Assembly (NCBI GenBank): GCA_947632625.1
Contig: CANRPZ010000009.1
Span: 1-23,121, forward strand
Direction of reading: 5' to 3'
Source of the DNA: an uncultured Bacilli bacterium
GTDB lineage: Bacteria; Bacillota_I; Bacilli_A; RF39; UBA660
Length of the DNA stretch: 23,121 nt
The translations under genes and the position numbers were made by a program. Under the pieces are notes generated by a model. The model worked only from the letters and a program-made list of their open reading frames with translations. It was not told where the DNA came from and made no database searches. Position 1 is the first letter of the stretch. Each line of letters starts with the position of its first letter. This document shows positions 5,621 through 13,716 of this stretch, one piece after another.

Positions 5621-6377
5621 ATCTTTCCTTTAAAAGTTCTTTTTCATGACGATACTTTTTTTCTTTTTTAAAAAAATGCAACGTTTCTTTTTTTAAAAGC
5701 GAAAGATCTTCCTTATTTAAATGCTCTATTTTTTTATAAGGTAAAATATATAAATATCTTTCTAAATAAAATTTATTTTTATAATAATCCTGTTTTTTAT
5801 AATATTCGACTATTTTATAAATTAAAAAGCTAACCACAATATAATTATTTAAATTACTTTTTATGTTATAAAGAATAAAAGCAATTAAAAAGAAAATGGA
5901 AATATTTATATTGAAAGAAATTGCTTTTGAAAATGGTAAATATTTTTGTAACAGTAGTTCCATAAGTTCGGCGCCATCCAAAGGCTTAATGGGCAAGAGA
6001 TTAAAAATAAGAATGTTGCGATTATAAAGTAAAAAGAGTTTATAAGTAGTTTCTAATATTATATGATGAGAAAATAAAAACTTAAAAAAAAGTACTAATA
6101 GGATTTGAAATAAAACTCCTCCTAAATAAATCACGATATCTTTATTTATTGGTGAGTTAATTAACTTATCGGTCGTAGTAAGGCCACCATAAGGGTAAAT
6201 TTCCACTTTTATTATTTTATAATGAAAAAGTTTCAAAAAAAAGACATGTCCACATTCATGAATGAGAATGATACAGAATATAATTAAAATGTTTTTTATA
6301 TAGCCAGTTAATAAAAAACTTAAAAAAACAAAATAGGTTAAAAAATTTATTTTAAATTTAGGACAAATAGTTTTCAT
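5598..6377 (-). CDS. spoIVFB: SpoIVFB-like intramembrane metalloprotease (M50)
   Basis: 259 residues, a multi-pass site-2-type zinc protease. In Bacillus SpoIVFB cleaves pro-sigma-K in the outer forespore membrane late in sporulation. The metal site HECGH (His40, Glu41, His44) sits in the second hydrophobic segment; the third ligand box NLLPIKPLDG (Asn126 to Asp134) is present. Both are within a few residues of the B. subtilis positions. Several further membrane segments precede a basic C-terminal tail (KKEKKYRHEKELLKERF) replacing the usual CBS domain. It overlaps the SpoIVFA-like gene by 20 nt and precedes rplU, exactly the B. subtilis order. Confidence 0.88.
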   Translation of the reverse strand: MKTICPKFKINFLTYFVFLSFLLTGYIKNILIIFCIILIHECGHVFFLKLFHYKIIKVEIYPYGGLTTTDKLINSPINKDIVIYLGGVLFQILLVLFFKFLFSHHIILETTYKLFLLYNRNILIFNLLPIKPLDGAELMELLLQKYLPFSKAISFNINISIFFLIAFILYNIKSNLNNYIVVSFLIYKIVEYYKKQDYYKNKFYLERYLYILPYKKIEHLNKEDLSLLKKETLHFFKKEKKYRHEKELLKERFDIYTYF

Positions 6378-6978
6378 AACTTATATAGTTTCCATCTTCC
6401 ATAAAAGTTAATATTGCTAAATTTTCTTTAAACTCTCCTACTAAAGTATTTTTTTCAACATAATCATACATAGAAAGATTTACATTGTTTAAATTAGAAT
6501 ACCAAATATCAACGCCATCATTTCCTTGAATAATGACTGTTTTGCCTAAGTTTTCTTTATCTCCAATGAACACCACGATGCCGCTTTGTAAAAAGTGCAT
6601 GGTATCTCCAGTTAAGGTAATTTTATAGCTATCACTCATTTCCTCAATATTTATGTAATCTTTATCCGTACTTGCAACGGAAATTGTAGGAGATATTTCT
6701 TCCGGGATAATATTCCCAAAATAAGTTTTATAAAGTTCATTTATTTTGGTAAATTCTAAAGTATTATTAAAAAAATAATCTTTAAATAGCAATAAATTTT
6801 TATCACTCATATTTACAAATATTGCACATAATAAAACAAAAATAACACTAATCAGGGTTCTAGTAAATAAGCCTGAAATATAAGAACTATTCTTGATTGG
6901 TTGAGAATTTTTTTGACTAACAAATGCACTACGTTTATTACGAATGTTTCTTTTGATATCCATAACAACATTATCCAT
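6358..6978 (-). CDS. spoIVFA: SpoIVFA-like protein with degenerate LytM domain
   Basis: 206 residues: a basic cytoplasmic N-terminus, one transmembrane segment (about 38-57) and an extracytoplasmic region ending in a LytM/M23-like beta domain (SGIVVFIGDKENLGKTVIIQ, VDIWYSNLNN, VEKNTLVGEF). Active M23 enzymes have a His before W/T-x-Y and a YxHL motif; here these positions read DIWYSNL, so catalytic histidines are missing. SpoIVFA of B. subtilis is likewise an inactive LytM-fold anchor that holds SpoIVFB inhibited until SpoIVB cleaves it. Position directly upstream of and overlapping spoIVFB supports the call; sequence alone would be weak. The start at 6978 has GGTGA 6 nt upstream. Confidence 0.78.
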   Translation of the reverse strand: MDNVVMDIKRNIRNKRSAFVSQKNSQPIKNSSYISGLFTRTLISVIFVLLCAIFVNMSDKNLLLFKDYFFNNTLEFTKINELYKTYFGNIIPEEISPTISVASTDKDYINIEEMSDSYKITLTGDTMHFLQSGIVVFIGDKENLGKTVIIQGNDGVDIWYSNLNNVNLSMYDYVEKNTLVGEFKENLAILTFMEDGNYISYENYLS

Positions 6979-7010
6979 ATATATTCACCACTATATTTTA
7001 TAAAAAAATT

Positions 7011-7373
7011 TTAACTTTTATGACTAATAATTAAAAAAAGAAATGTAATGAAAAAGCCCCAAAAATCAAAAAAGAAAGTATGAAATAAAACGAGTACACC
7101 GATTTTATAGAAAATATAATTTAAGATAAAACGTTTTATCATATACGATAAATGAGTATCGGGTAATTTAAAAAAGCGATTTAACCAAAAAAGAAAGAAA
7201 TAGAGAATAAAAAATTTTAAGTTAGCCTTTAACACAAAATCTATCCAAAGCAAAGTAAGGAAAAAAAGTGCTTTGTTTTCTTTCTTTTCAGAAAATATAT
7301 GTAATAAAAAGTCCGTTTTAAAAGGGGTAAGGTTATAAAAAGTAACGTCTAATAAAAAGAAAAGAAAGGTCAT
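7011..7373 (-). CDS. mreD: Mini MreD-like membrane protein
   Basis: 120 residues, almost wholly hydrophobic, with about four membrane segments and many Phe and Leu. It overlaps mreC by the 4-nt ATGA arrangement, with GAGGGATAG before the ATG, so it is translationally coupled and real. Position after mreC, size and hydropathy suggest MreD, the membrane partner of the rod-shape complex, but MreD is usually about 160-170 residues and I see no diagnostic residues. It is either a shortened MreD or an unrelated small membrane protein in the mreD slot. Confidence 0.6.
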   Translation of the reverse strand: MTFLFFLLDVTFYNLTPFKTDFLLHIFSEKKENKALFFLTLLWIDFVLKANLKFFILYFFLFWLNRFFKLPDTHLSYMIKRFILNYIFYKIGVLVLFHTFFFDFWGFFITFLFLIISHKS

Positions 7374-8038
7374 TCTATCCCTCTTAAATCCGTTAGGATC
7401 GTCACATATTTTATTTTATCAAATGATACACTGGGCGTAATCGTTATCTTTTTTTCAATAAGATAATCATCTAATTCTACCTTTTCAACACGACCAATAT
7501 AAATTCCTTCCGGATATATCGAGATATCGCTTGTTTTTACCCCTTCTTGCTCTTTTATTTCTTGCTTGTTATTAATTCCTTTAATGATAAATTGGTCATT
7601 TTCATAAGCAAGTATGCCATAGGCATCCCCTACTTTTACGGATAAGTTTAAATCTTTATTCGTTAAAAGCATTACATCACTGGTATGAGAATTTACTTTG
7701 GTTATAATTCCAATTAAGCCATCTTGATTGATAACTAAATTATTCTTTTGTATTCCCTCTTCATAGCCTTTATAAATCGTTATAGAATCTTTTAAATCGT
7801 ATATATTTCGAAATAGTACTTTTGACTTTTCAGTTTTGTAAGGAAGAGAATCTTCATAACCATAACTAGAAACTAGCTCTTGATATTTTGCTTCTATTTC
7901 CTCATTTTTTATTTCACATATATATTGGTCCGTTTTTAAAAAATTGGTTGTTTTAAAAAGGAGCTGGATGATTTCTTCTTTTAAAAAAAGCGCAGCAATA
8001 AATACAATTATTAATACGATTCTTTCTTGACGCCTCAC
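7370..8038 (-). CDS. mreC: Cell shape protein MreC
   Basis: About 222 residues. MreC is a single-pass membrane protein that organises the elongation peptidoglycan machinery outside the cell. Visible are an N-terminal membrane anchor (RIVLIIVFIAALFLKEEI), a helical stretch and the beta domain (LVINQDGLIGIITKVNSHTSDVMLLT, then YPEGIYIGRVEKV), typical of the family. It is shorter than most MreC proteins (about 270-290). I choose the GTG at 8038, 5 nt after AGGTGA; GTG 8047 and ATG 8044 lie inside or against that ribosome binding site. mreB, normally directly upstream, is absent: radC ends 39 nt before this start. Confidence 0.85.
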   Translation of the reverse strand: MRRQERIVLIIVFIAALFLKEEIIQLLFKTTNFLKTDQYICEIKNEEIEAKYQELVSSYGYEDSLPYKTEKSKVLFRNIYDLKDSITIYKGYEEGIQKNNLVINQDGLIGIITKVNSHTSDVMLLTNKDLNLSVKVGDAYGILAYENDQFIIKGINNKQEIKEQEGVKTSDISIYPEGIYIGRVEKVELDDYLIEKKITITPSVSFDKIKYVTILTDLRGIE

Positions 8039-8077
8039 TTTCATCACCTATTTTTAATATGGAAGATTTTTTAAAAA

Positions 8078-8755
8078 TTAAAGCATAGAATGATCAAAAA
8101 AGCTAAAATAATTTGTATTGCTAATAATTAAATGATCAATTAAGGGAATTTGCATTAAATCTCCTATTTTTTTTATATTGTCGGTAAATAAAATATCTTC
8201 TTGACTCGGTGTAACATCACCGGTGGGATGATTGTGAATTAAAATAATTTTCACCGCACTATTTTTGATTGCAGAATAAAATATTTCGCGTGGATGGGTA
8301 ATACTTTTATTTTGAGTCCCAATAAAAATAGTTTCATACGTTATCATTTCATTTTTAGTGTTCAAAAAAACAGCAAAAAGTTTCTCTTGTTTTAAATTTA
8401 AAATTTTAAGACGAAAGAATTCATATAAAATTTGAGCATTTACAATTTTTATTTTTTCTTCCTGATAGGGACTTGTTAATCGACTCCCCAGTTCAATGGC
8501 AGCAAGAAGGGTTAAAGCTTTAGCTTCTTTAATTCCTTTTATTTTAATTAAATCCTGATAAGTAATAGAATTTAAGTCATAAAAATTTTTTAAATTTCTA
8601 ATTAAACGAATGGCTAAATCTTTTACGGATTCTTCTTTATTTCCACATCTTAAAAGAATGGCAATTAATTCTTCATTGGACAAACTTTCTCTTCCCTTTT
8701 CTTTTAATTTTTCCCGAGGTCTTTCATCAAGGGGCAAATCTTTAATTTTATACAT
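8078..8755 (-). CDS. radC: RadC family JAMM-domain protein
   Basis: About 225 residues. The N-terminus (KDLPLDERPREKL, then SLSNEELIAILLRCG) holds the usual helix-hairpin-helix region. The C-terminus is a JAMM/MPN+ metallo-domain with the motif HNHPTGDVTPSQED, the putative zinc site. RadC was once linked to DNA repair but its biochemical role is unsettled. I choose ATG 8755, 8 nt after GGAAAG, rather than the GTG at 8764. It then overlaps the SPOR gene by 8 nt, which implies coupling. It occupies the same slot as radC in the B. subtilis spoIIB-maf-radC-mre cluster; maf is missing. Confidence 0.93.
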   Translation of the reverse strand: MYKIKDLPLDERPREKLKEKGRESLSNEELIAILLRCGNKEESVKDLAIRLIRNLKNFYDLNSITYQDLIKIKGIKEAKALTLLAAIELGSRLTSPYQEEKIKIVNAQILYEFFRLKILNLKQEKLFAVFLNTKNEMITYETIFIGTQNKSITHPREIFYSAIKNSAVKIILIHNHPTGDVTPSQEDILFTDNIKKIGDLMQIPLIDHLIISNTNYFSFFDHSML

Positions 8756-9170
8756 TCTCGACACTTTCCAACATTTTATTTAGAATGACAGGATAGTTTT
8801 CGATTTCACTTTGTTCTAATAAAAGATCATATTTTTCAATTTCAGTGTACAATCCATCCGGAATTTCTAACTCTTTAATATAATAGTGATAATCCATTTG
8901 TTCAAAAAAAGAGGCTAATAAATCCTTATTTGTTGTGGTAACTCCTACATAAACTCTATAATAGTCTCCATCAAATAAAACTTTGCCAGTAGTAAATTTC
9001 AATTTGTAATTGTCGGCATTTTCTTTATTTTTAAAAACACCTACTTGAAAAGCGTATAAAATTGGTTTGTTTTTTGCTTCCGCTTTCTCTTTTATGTTTG
9101 TAAAAAATAAAAAAGCTAATAAAATTCCTATAAAAGAAGAAAAGAAAATAACTTTTAAAGTGGAATTCAT
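8748..9170 (-). CDS. SPOR-domain membrane protein, SpoIIB-like
   Basis: 140 residues: one N-terminal membrane segment (about 5-26) followed at once by a SPOR-type domain (YAFQVGVFKNKENADNYKLKF, broken by GKVLFDGDYYRVYVG), then a helical tail. SPOR domains bind denuded peptidoglycan at division and sporulation septa. In B. subtilis spoIIB, a SPOR-containing sporulation septum protein, sits upstream of radC in this same cluster. I infer that this is a shortened SpoIIB; B. subtilis SpoIIB is about 330 residues. AGGTGA lies 6 nt before the ATG. Confidence 0.75.
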   Translation of the reverse strand: MNSTLKVIFFSSFIGILLAFLFFTNIKEKAEAKNKPILYAFQVGVFKNKENADNYKLKFTTGKVLFDGDYYRVYVGVTTTNKDLLASFFEQMDYHYYIKELEIPDGLYTEIEKYDLLLEQSEIENYPVILNKMLESVENV

Positions 9171-9190
9171 TTTTCATCACCTAAATCAGG

Positions 9191-9221
9191 TATAGCAAAA
9201 AAAATGGAAAAAATTTGTCAA
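9191..9221 (-). promoter_or_regulatory. Tentative promoter of the SPOR-radC-mreC operon
   Basis: A perfect TTGACA (9216-9221, minus strand) is present, but the best -10 (GCTATA, 9191-9196) is 19 nt away. A sporulation sigma factor may be used instead. The -35 lies in the T-run of the spoIVB terminator. Confidence 0.35.
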
Positions 9222-9244
9222 AAAAAAGGCTTAACGTTCGCCTT
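9220..9244 (-). terminator. Terminator of spoIVB
   Basis: On the minus strand AAGGC (9244-9240) pairs with GCCTT (9230-9226), with a 9-nt loop, followed by a run of eight Ts. The loop contains the stop codon. The stem is short, so it may leak. Confidence 0.55.
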
Positions 9245-10205
9245 CTTCTAACATTGTGGTTATAAATATTCCATAACCGGTTTTTACATTATCAATAATG
9301 ACATGGGTTACAGCCCCAATAATTTTATTATTTTGAATAATAGGACTACCACTCATACCTTGTACAATACCTCCCGCTTTATCTAAAAGTTCTTCATCCG
9401 TAATTTCGAAAGATAAATTTTTAATTTTGTTGTATTCATTAATTTTATTAATATAAATCGAATATTCCTTTATTTCATTTCCATTTAATACAGTTCTTAT
9501 TTTTGCTTCTCCAACTTTTATTTCATCATTACGAGCTACATCATACAGATTGTTTTCGTTAAGAATTGTATCGTAATTTCCAAATAAGCCATATTCTGTA
9601 TTTTTGGTTATAGTTCCATAAATTTCATTAGGATTAAAACTTGCTTTCTTTTCTCCAGGATTTCCATTACTACTTTTCTTTATACCAGTAATTTTACTAT
9701 TAAATATTGTACCGGTTTTAACCTCAATTTTTTTATTACTATTGGATTCAATAATTTCGTGGCCTAAAGCACCAAAAATTTTACTTTCAGGATCAATATA
9801 AGTAAGTGTACCAATTCCTGTTATATGATCTTTTACGTACAATCCAGTTTTAAATATATGGTCTTGTTCAATTAAAGTTAACGTTGTTTTGTTTTCTTTA
9901 TCATCACGTAAATAAGTAAGTTCTACTTTATTATCATTTATTTGACGTTCAATTTCAGCAGTAAGTTCATTAATTTCATTCACCGATACATCTCCGACTT
10001 TCGTAATATAATCGCCTTTTTCTATTGGTGGATCGGAAACTACCGTTTTGCCATCTACTTTATAAAATCCCACAACTAAAATTCCTTTACTTTGAAGATT
10101 TATCCCAATGTTTTCTCCGCCCACAATGACTTTGCTTGCATAAGCAAAAACCAAATTTGGACAAAGCAACATGAATATACTAAATAAAATTCTTAATTTT
10201 TTCAT
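9231..10205 (-). CDS. spoIVB: SpoIVB signalling peptidase (S55, PDZ domain)
   Basis: 324 residues from ATG 10205. In sporulating Bacillus, SpoIVB is secreted from the forespore and cleaves SpoIVFA, releasing SpoIVFB to process pro-sigma-K. Seen here: a signal/anchor sequence (residues 1-21), a PDZ domain (about 35-115, with IEKGDYITKVGDV) and the S55 domain with GALGHE (His149) and GGIVQGMSGSPII (Ser285/Ser287), followed by THV and GYGIFI. Length is somewhat below the ~420 of B. subtilis. I chose 10205 because it gives a clean signal peptide; the frame could extend to a TTG at 10253. A strong hairpin isolates it from proS, so a sporulation promoter is likely nearby. Confidence 0.93.
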   Translation of the reverse strand: MKKLRILFSIFMLLCPNLVFAYASKVIVGGENIGINLQSKGILVVGFYKVDGKTVVSDPPIEKGDYITKVGDVSVNEINELTAEIERQINDNKVELTYLRDDKENKTTLTLIEQDHIFKTGLYVKDHITGIGTLTYIDPESKIFGALGHEIIESNSNKKIEVKTGTIFNSKITGIKKSSNGNPGEKKASFNPNEIYGTITKNTEYGLFGNYDTILNENNLYDVARNDEIKVGEAKIRTVLNGNEIKEYSIYINKINEYNKIKNLSFEITDEELLDKAGGIVQGMSGSPIIQNNKIIGAVTHVIIDNVKTGYGIFITTMLEEGER

Positions 10206-10251
10206 CCTTATCACTATCCTCACTAATAATAGTGTTTCCATAATTTTTAGC

Positions 10252-10290
10252 AAAATAAAAACAATAATTGGTTTTTTACCAAATATTGTT
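10252..10290 (-). terminator. Strong hairpin terminator of nusB-xseA-xseB-proS
   Basis: On the minus strand a 13-nt arm (10290-10278) pairs with a second arm (10272-10260) with one mismatch and a 5-nt A loop, followed by TTTTATTTT. It starts at the proS stop codon. Confidence 0.85.
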
Positions 10291-11713
10291 AGTATTGTTT
10301 TCCAAAATAAATTTTATGTTTTGCTTCTTTTCCACAACAAAGACATTTTCCATCTGCTTGTTCTTCTTCAAGTATGCATCGAGATTTATAGCCCGTTTCA
10401 TTTTTAATTTTGTCTTCACAAGCCACATCCCCACACCAATTTATTTTTATAAAACCAGGTTTTTTATTGGCAATTGCTAAAAATTCTTCCCAAGTGTTTG
10501 CATCATATAGCATTGAATTACGCCTTTCTAAAGCACGGGCGTAAAGATTTTTTTGGATATCTTCTAATAACGTTTTTATTTCAAAAGTGATATCACTTAA
10601 AGCAATTGTTTTCTTTTCTAATGTATCTCTTCGTACTAAAGTAACTTGGTTTTGTTCTAAATCTCTTAATCCAAGTTCAATACGAATTGGATATCCTTTT
10701 ACCTCTGCTAAAGCAAACTTAAATCCTGGCGTTTTATCACTTTTATCCACTATATTGGTAATATTTTCAGAATCCAAAGTTTGTTTGATTTCCTCAATTT
10801 TTTCAAATACCTCATCCTTTTTGCCAATAGGAATTAAGCAAACTTGAATGGGAGCAATTTTGGGTGGTAAAACAAGACCATAATCATCACTATGCGTCAT
10901 AATAATTGCACCGATCATACGAGTCGTTACGCCCCAACTGGTTTGATAAGGGTTTTCTAATTTATTTTCGGGGTTTAAAAATTCAATTCCAAACGCTTTA
11001 GCAAAACCTTGTCCAAAATAATGACTCGTTCCATTTTGTAAAGCCACTCCATCATACATCATAGCTTCGATTGTATACGTTTCTTCTGCTCCAGCAAATT
11101 TTTCTTTTTCGGTCTTTTTTCCTACAATAACAGGTAAAGCTAAATAATTTCTTTGGAAATCTTCATACACTTTTAACATTTCTTTTGTTTTTGCTATAGC
11201 TTCTTCTTTTGTTTGATGCATCGTGTGGCCTTCTTGCCATAAAATCTCACGGCTTCGCAAGAATGGTCTTGTAGTTTTTTCCCATCTTACTATCGTACAC
11301 CATTGATTATATATAAGAGGTAAATCACGATAAGATTTTATAATCTTTTTAAAATGGTCACAAAACAAAACCTCACTCGTTGGTCTTACACACATTCTTT
11401 CTTCTAGTTTTTCGCTTCCTCCATGGGTTACCCATGCAACCTCTGGAGCAAATCCTTTTACGTGCTCTTTTTCAACATTTAATAAACTTTCGGGAATAAA
11501 CATAGGCATTTGAACATTTAGGGTTCCACGTTTTTTAAATTCTTGATCTAAAACATGCATAATGTTTTCCCAAATTGCATAACCGTAAGGTCGTATAATC
11601 ATGCTTCCTTTTATAGAGGAATAGTCAACTAAATCGGCAACTCTTACGATATCCGTATACCATTTTGCAAAATCAATATCACGGCTTGTAATATCACGTA
11701 CTAATTCTTTCAC
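10289..11713 (-). CDS. proS: Prolyl-tRNA synthetase, archaeal/eukaryotic type
   Basis: 474 residues from GTG 11713; attaches proline to tRNA-Pro. Class II motifs are visible: motif 2 region RWEKTTRPFLRSREILWQEGHT, then an AGAEETYTIEAMM block and a motif 3 region GVTTRMIGAII. No bacterial-type INS editing insertion is present. The anticodon-binding domain is followed by a C-terminal cysteine-rich zinc region (WCGDVACEDK, KCLCCGKEAK) ending in a terminal Tyr, all hallmarks of the archaeal/eukaryotic form also found in some Bacillota and Mollicutes. AGGTGA 5 nt before GTG 11713 decides the start; GTG 11722 lies within that site. It follows xseB by 9 nt. Confidence 0.97.
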   Translation of the reverse strand: MKELVRDITSRDIDFAKWYTDIVRVADLVDYSSIKGSMIIRPYGYAIWENIMHVLDQEFKKRGTLNVQMPMFIPESLLNVEKEHVKGFAPEVAWVTHGGSEKLEERMCVRPTSEVLFCDHFKKIIKSYRDLPLIYNQWCTIVRWEKTTRPFLRSREILWQEGHTMHQTKEEAIAKTKEMLKVYEDFQRNYLALPVIVGKKTEKEKFAGAEETYTIEAMMYDGVALQNGTSHYFGQGFAKAFGIEFLNPENKLENPYQTSWGVTTRMIGAIIMTHSDDYGLVLPPKIAPIQVCLIPIGKKDEVFEKIEEIKQTLDSENITNIVDKSDKTPGFKFALAEVKGYPIRIELGLRDLEQNQVTLVRRDTLEKKTIALSDITFEIKTLLEDIQKNLYARALERRNSMLYDANTWEEFLAIANKKPGFIKINWCGDVACEDKIKNETGYKSRCILEEEQADGKCLCCGKEAKHKIYFGKQY

Positions 11714-11722
11714 AAAAATCAC

Positions 11723-11950
11723 CTATTCTTCATTATTTTCAATTGAAAAATCAACAAGCTCGCCATTTTCTTTTAAAATTTTATTAACTTTATCTGTTGC
11801 TTCATTTAATTTTTCACTACAAGACTTTACTAATTTCATTGCCTCTGTATATTTTTCAATTGCTTTATCAAGTTCAATTGATCCATTTTCTAATTCATGG
11901 ACAATCGTTTCCAATTTTTCTAATGATTGTTCAAAACTTAAATTTTCCAT
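11723..11950 (-). CDS. xseB: Exodeoxyribonuclease VII small subunit
   Basis: 75 residues. It opens with LSFEQSLEKLETIVHELENG and continues with IELDKAIEKYTEAMKLVKSC, the conserved helical hairpin that binds XseA several copies per large subunit. Length is normal. It overlaps xseA by 13 nt, with AAAGGAG inside the xseA end, so the two subunits are coupled. Confidence 0.95.
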   Translation of the reverse strand: MENLSFEQSLEKLETIVHELENGSIELDKAIEKYTEAMKLVKSCSEKLNEATDKVNKILKENGELVDFSIENNEE

Positions 11951-13284
11951 TCTTTCTTCTCCTTTACAATTGCCTTTAATTCGGTTTTTGCTAATTTAAT
12001 TTCGATTTCATCTTTTACATTAATTTCTGTTTCCTTTATTACTTTTCCATCCTTTAACACTAAACTAAACCCTCTGTCTAAAATATTTAAGGGATTTACT
12101 AGCTTTAAGGTATTTAAAAGTAATTGATGCTCATGACGCTTTTGGTTTACTATATTCATGATATTTCCATTTATTTTTTCTTTATAAGTTGCTATTTTGG
12201 TTTTAGTTAGTTCAAAAGAAACAAGCGGTCGCTTTAAAATTGAATTTTGCTTTATATGTTCCAATTTACTTTCCGATTCTTTTAAAATCGTAAATATATT
12301 TTTATTTAAATTATCCATTAATAAATCTAATTTTTGTTCTTTTAATTCATATAAGGACATTGGATTTTTTAATATAAAACTGGATTTTAAATGTTCTATC
12401 CTCTCAAATTTATTTTTTAATTGATTTTTAATTAATACATTTGCTCGACAACTTTTTTCTTTTAGTAAACTTTCAATATCCTCTTTTTTTGGCACCGCCA
12501 TTTCTGCTGCTCCCGTTGGGGTTGGAGCCCGCAAATCTGCTACAAAATCAGCAATGGTAAAATCAACTTCATGACCAACTGCACTAATAATTGGAATTTT
12601 GGAAGCAAATATGGCTCTTGCTACACTTTCTTCATTAAAAGCCCATAAGTCTTCAATTGATCCGCCACCTCTTCCACAAATAATTAAATCTAAATCAAAT
12701 TCATTGGCTTTTTTTATTTGTCTTACAATTTCCGGTGCGGCAGAAGAGCCTTGCACTAAAGAAGGAAACAAAATTGTTTCACAAATAGGATATCTTCTTT
12801 TTATTGTACTTAATATATCTCGAATGGCTGCACCAGTTGGAGCAGTAATTATACCAATTTTTTTAGGATACTTTGGTATAGCTTTTTTATATTTGGCATC
12901 AAATAAACCTTCACTTGCCAATTTCTTTTTTAATTTTTCATATTCAATATATAAATTTCCTAATCCATCCATTTCCATTTTCTCTACATAGATTTGATAA
13001 GTTCCTTGAGCTGGATAGCAAGAAATACGTCCCTCTACTAAAACGTTCATACCATCTTCGGGTTTAAATGTTAAAGAAAGCGCATTATTATAAAACATAA
13101 CAGCACTAATTCTAGATGTTTCATCTTTTAAAGTAAAATACAAATGTCCTCTCGTATGATTTTTAAAGTTTGATATTTCACCTTTTAAATAGATTTTACG
13201 AAGAAAACTATTTTCATCAAACATCACTTTAATATATTCATTTAAATCACTTATTTTAAGGTATTTTTCTTCGGTTTCTATCAT
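11938..13284 (-). CDS. xseA: Exodeoxyribonuclease VII large subunit
   Basis: 448 residues from ATG 13284; catalytic subunit of ExoVII, which degrades single-stranded DNA. The N-terminal OB fold (ISDLNEYIKVMF, then VLVEGRISCYPAQGTYQIYV) is followed by the catalytic domain with KIGIITAPTGAAIRDIL, DLIICGRGGGSIEDLW and SAVGHEVDFTIADFVADLRAPTPTGAAE, split here into recognisable blocks. A long coiled coil and a short C-terminal beta segment (DRGFSLVLKDGKVI) follow. The frame extends upstream only to a TTG at 13291-13293; AAAGG 9 nt before ATG 13284 supports the shorter form. Confidence 0.97.
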   Translation of the reverse strand: MIETEEKYLKISDLNEYIKVMFDENSFLRKIYLKGEISNFKNHTRGHLYFTLKDETSRISAVMFYNNALSLTFKPEDGMNVLVEGRISCYPAQGTYQIYVEKMEMDGLGNLYIEYEKLKKKLASEGLFDAKYKKAIPKYPKKIGIITAPTGAAIRDILSTIKRRYPICETILFPSLVQGSSAAPEIVRQIKKANEFDLDLIICGRGGGSIEDLWAFNEESVARAIFASKIPIISAVGHEVDFTIADFVADLRAPTPTGAAEMAVPKKEDIESLLKEKSCRANVLIKNQLKNKFERIEHLKSSFILKNPMSLYELKEQKLDLLMDNLNKNIFTILKESESKLEHIKQNSILKRPLVSFELTKTKIATYKEKINGNIMNIVNQKRHEHQLLLNTLKLVNPLNILDRGFSLVLKDGKVIKETEINVKDEIEIKLAKTELKAIVKEKKEWKI

Positions 13285-13304
13285 AAGGCACAACCTTTCT
13301 TTTT

Positions 13305-13700
13305 TTATTCTCTTATCATTTTATCTAATACAGCATTAATGATTTTACGAACGGAATCTTCACTGTATTTCTTTGAAAGTTCAATAGCCTCATTAATGAC
13401 GACTATCTCGGGAGTTTTAGTAAACTTTAATTCAAATAAAGCAATGCGCAAAATAGAAGCTCCCGTTTTATCTAATCGATCAATCGTCCAATTCTTAATA
13501 TATTGATTTGCGATTTTATCCAATTCTTCTTGATGCGTAATTACACCATAAACGATATCTTTTACAAATTCATTATCAATTTCAATCGTATCTTTTATTA
13601 ATTCATCAATAGAAACCTCTACTTTATTGTTTTTCATTAAATCATATTGATACAATATAATCATGCATTTTTCTCTTAATTCACTTCTTTTATAAGCCAT
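13305..13700 (-). CDS. nusB: Transcription antitermination factor NusB
   Basis: 131 residues, all-helical RNA-binding protein of the rRNA antitermination complex with NusE (S10). Starts MAYKRSELREKCMIILYQYD; the later WTIDRLDKTGASILRIALFEL and PEIVVINEAIELSKKYS blocks are diagnostic. Start at ATG 13700 has GGTGG 5 nt upstream. The open frame continues to 13745 but that part overlaps the promoter and terminator. It heads nusB-xseA-xseB-proS, a partial match to the B. subtilis nusB-folD-xseA-xseB order. Confidence 0.96.
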   Translation of the reverse strand: MAYKRSELREKCMIILYQYDLMKNNKVEVSIDELIKDTIEIDNEFVKDIVYGVITHQEELDKIANQYIKNWTIDRLDKTGASILRIALFELKFTKTPEIVVINEAIELSKKYSEDSVRKIINAVLDKMIRE

Positions 13701-13716
13701 TAAAACCACCAATTTG

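Noticed and set aside
12599..12991. Plus-strand 130-residue frame
   Set aside because: Antisense to the conserved catalytic core of xseA; no ribosome binding site.
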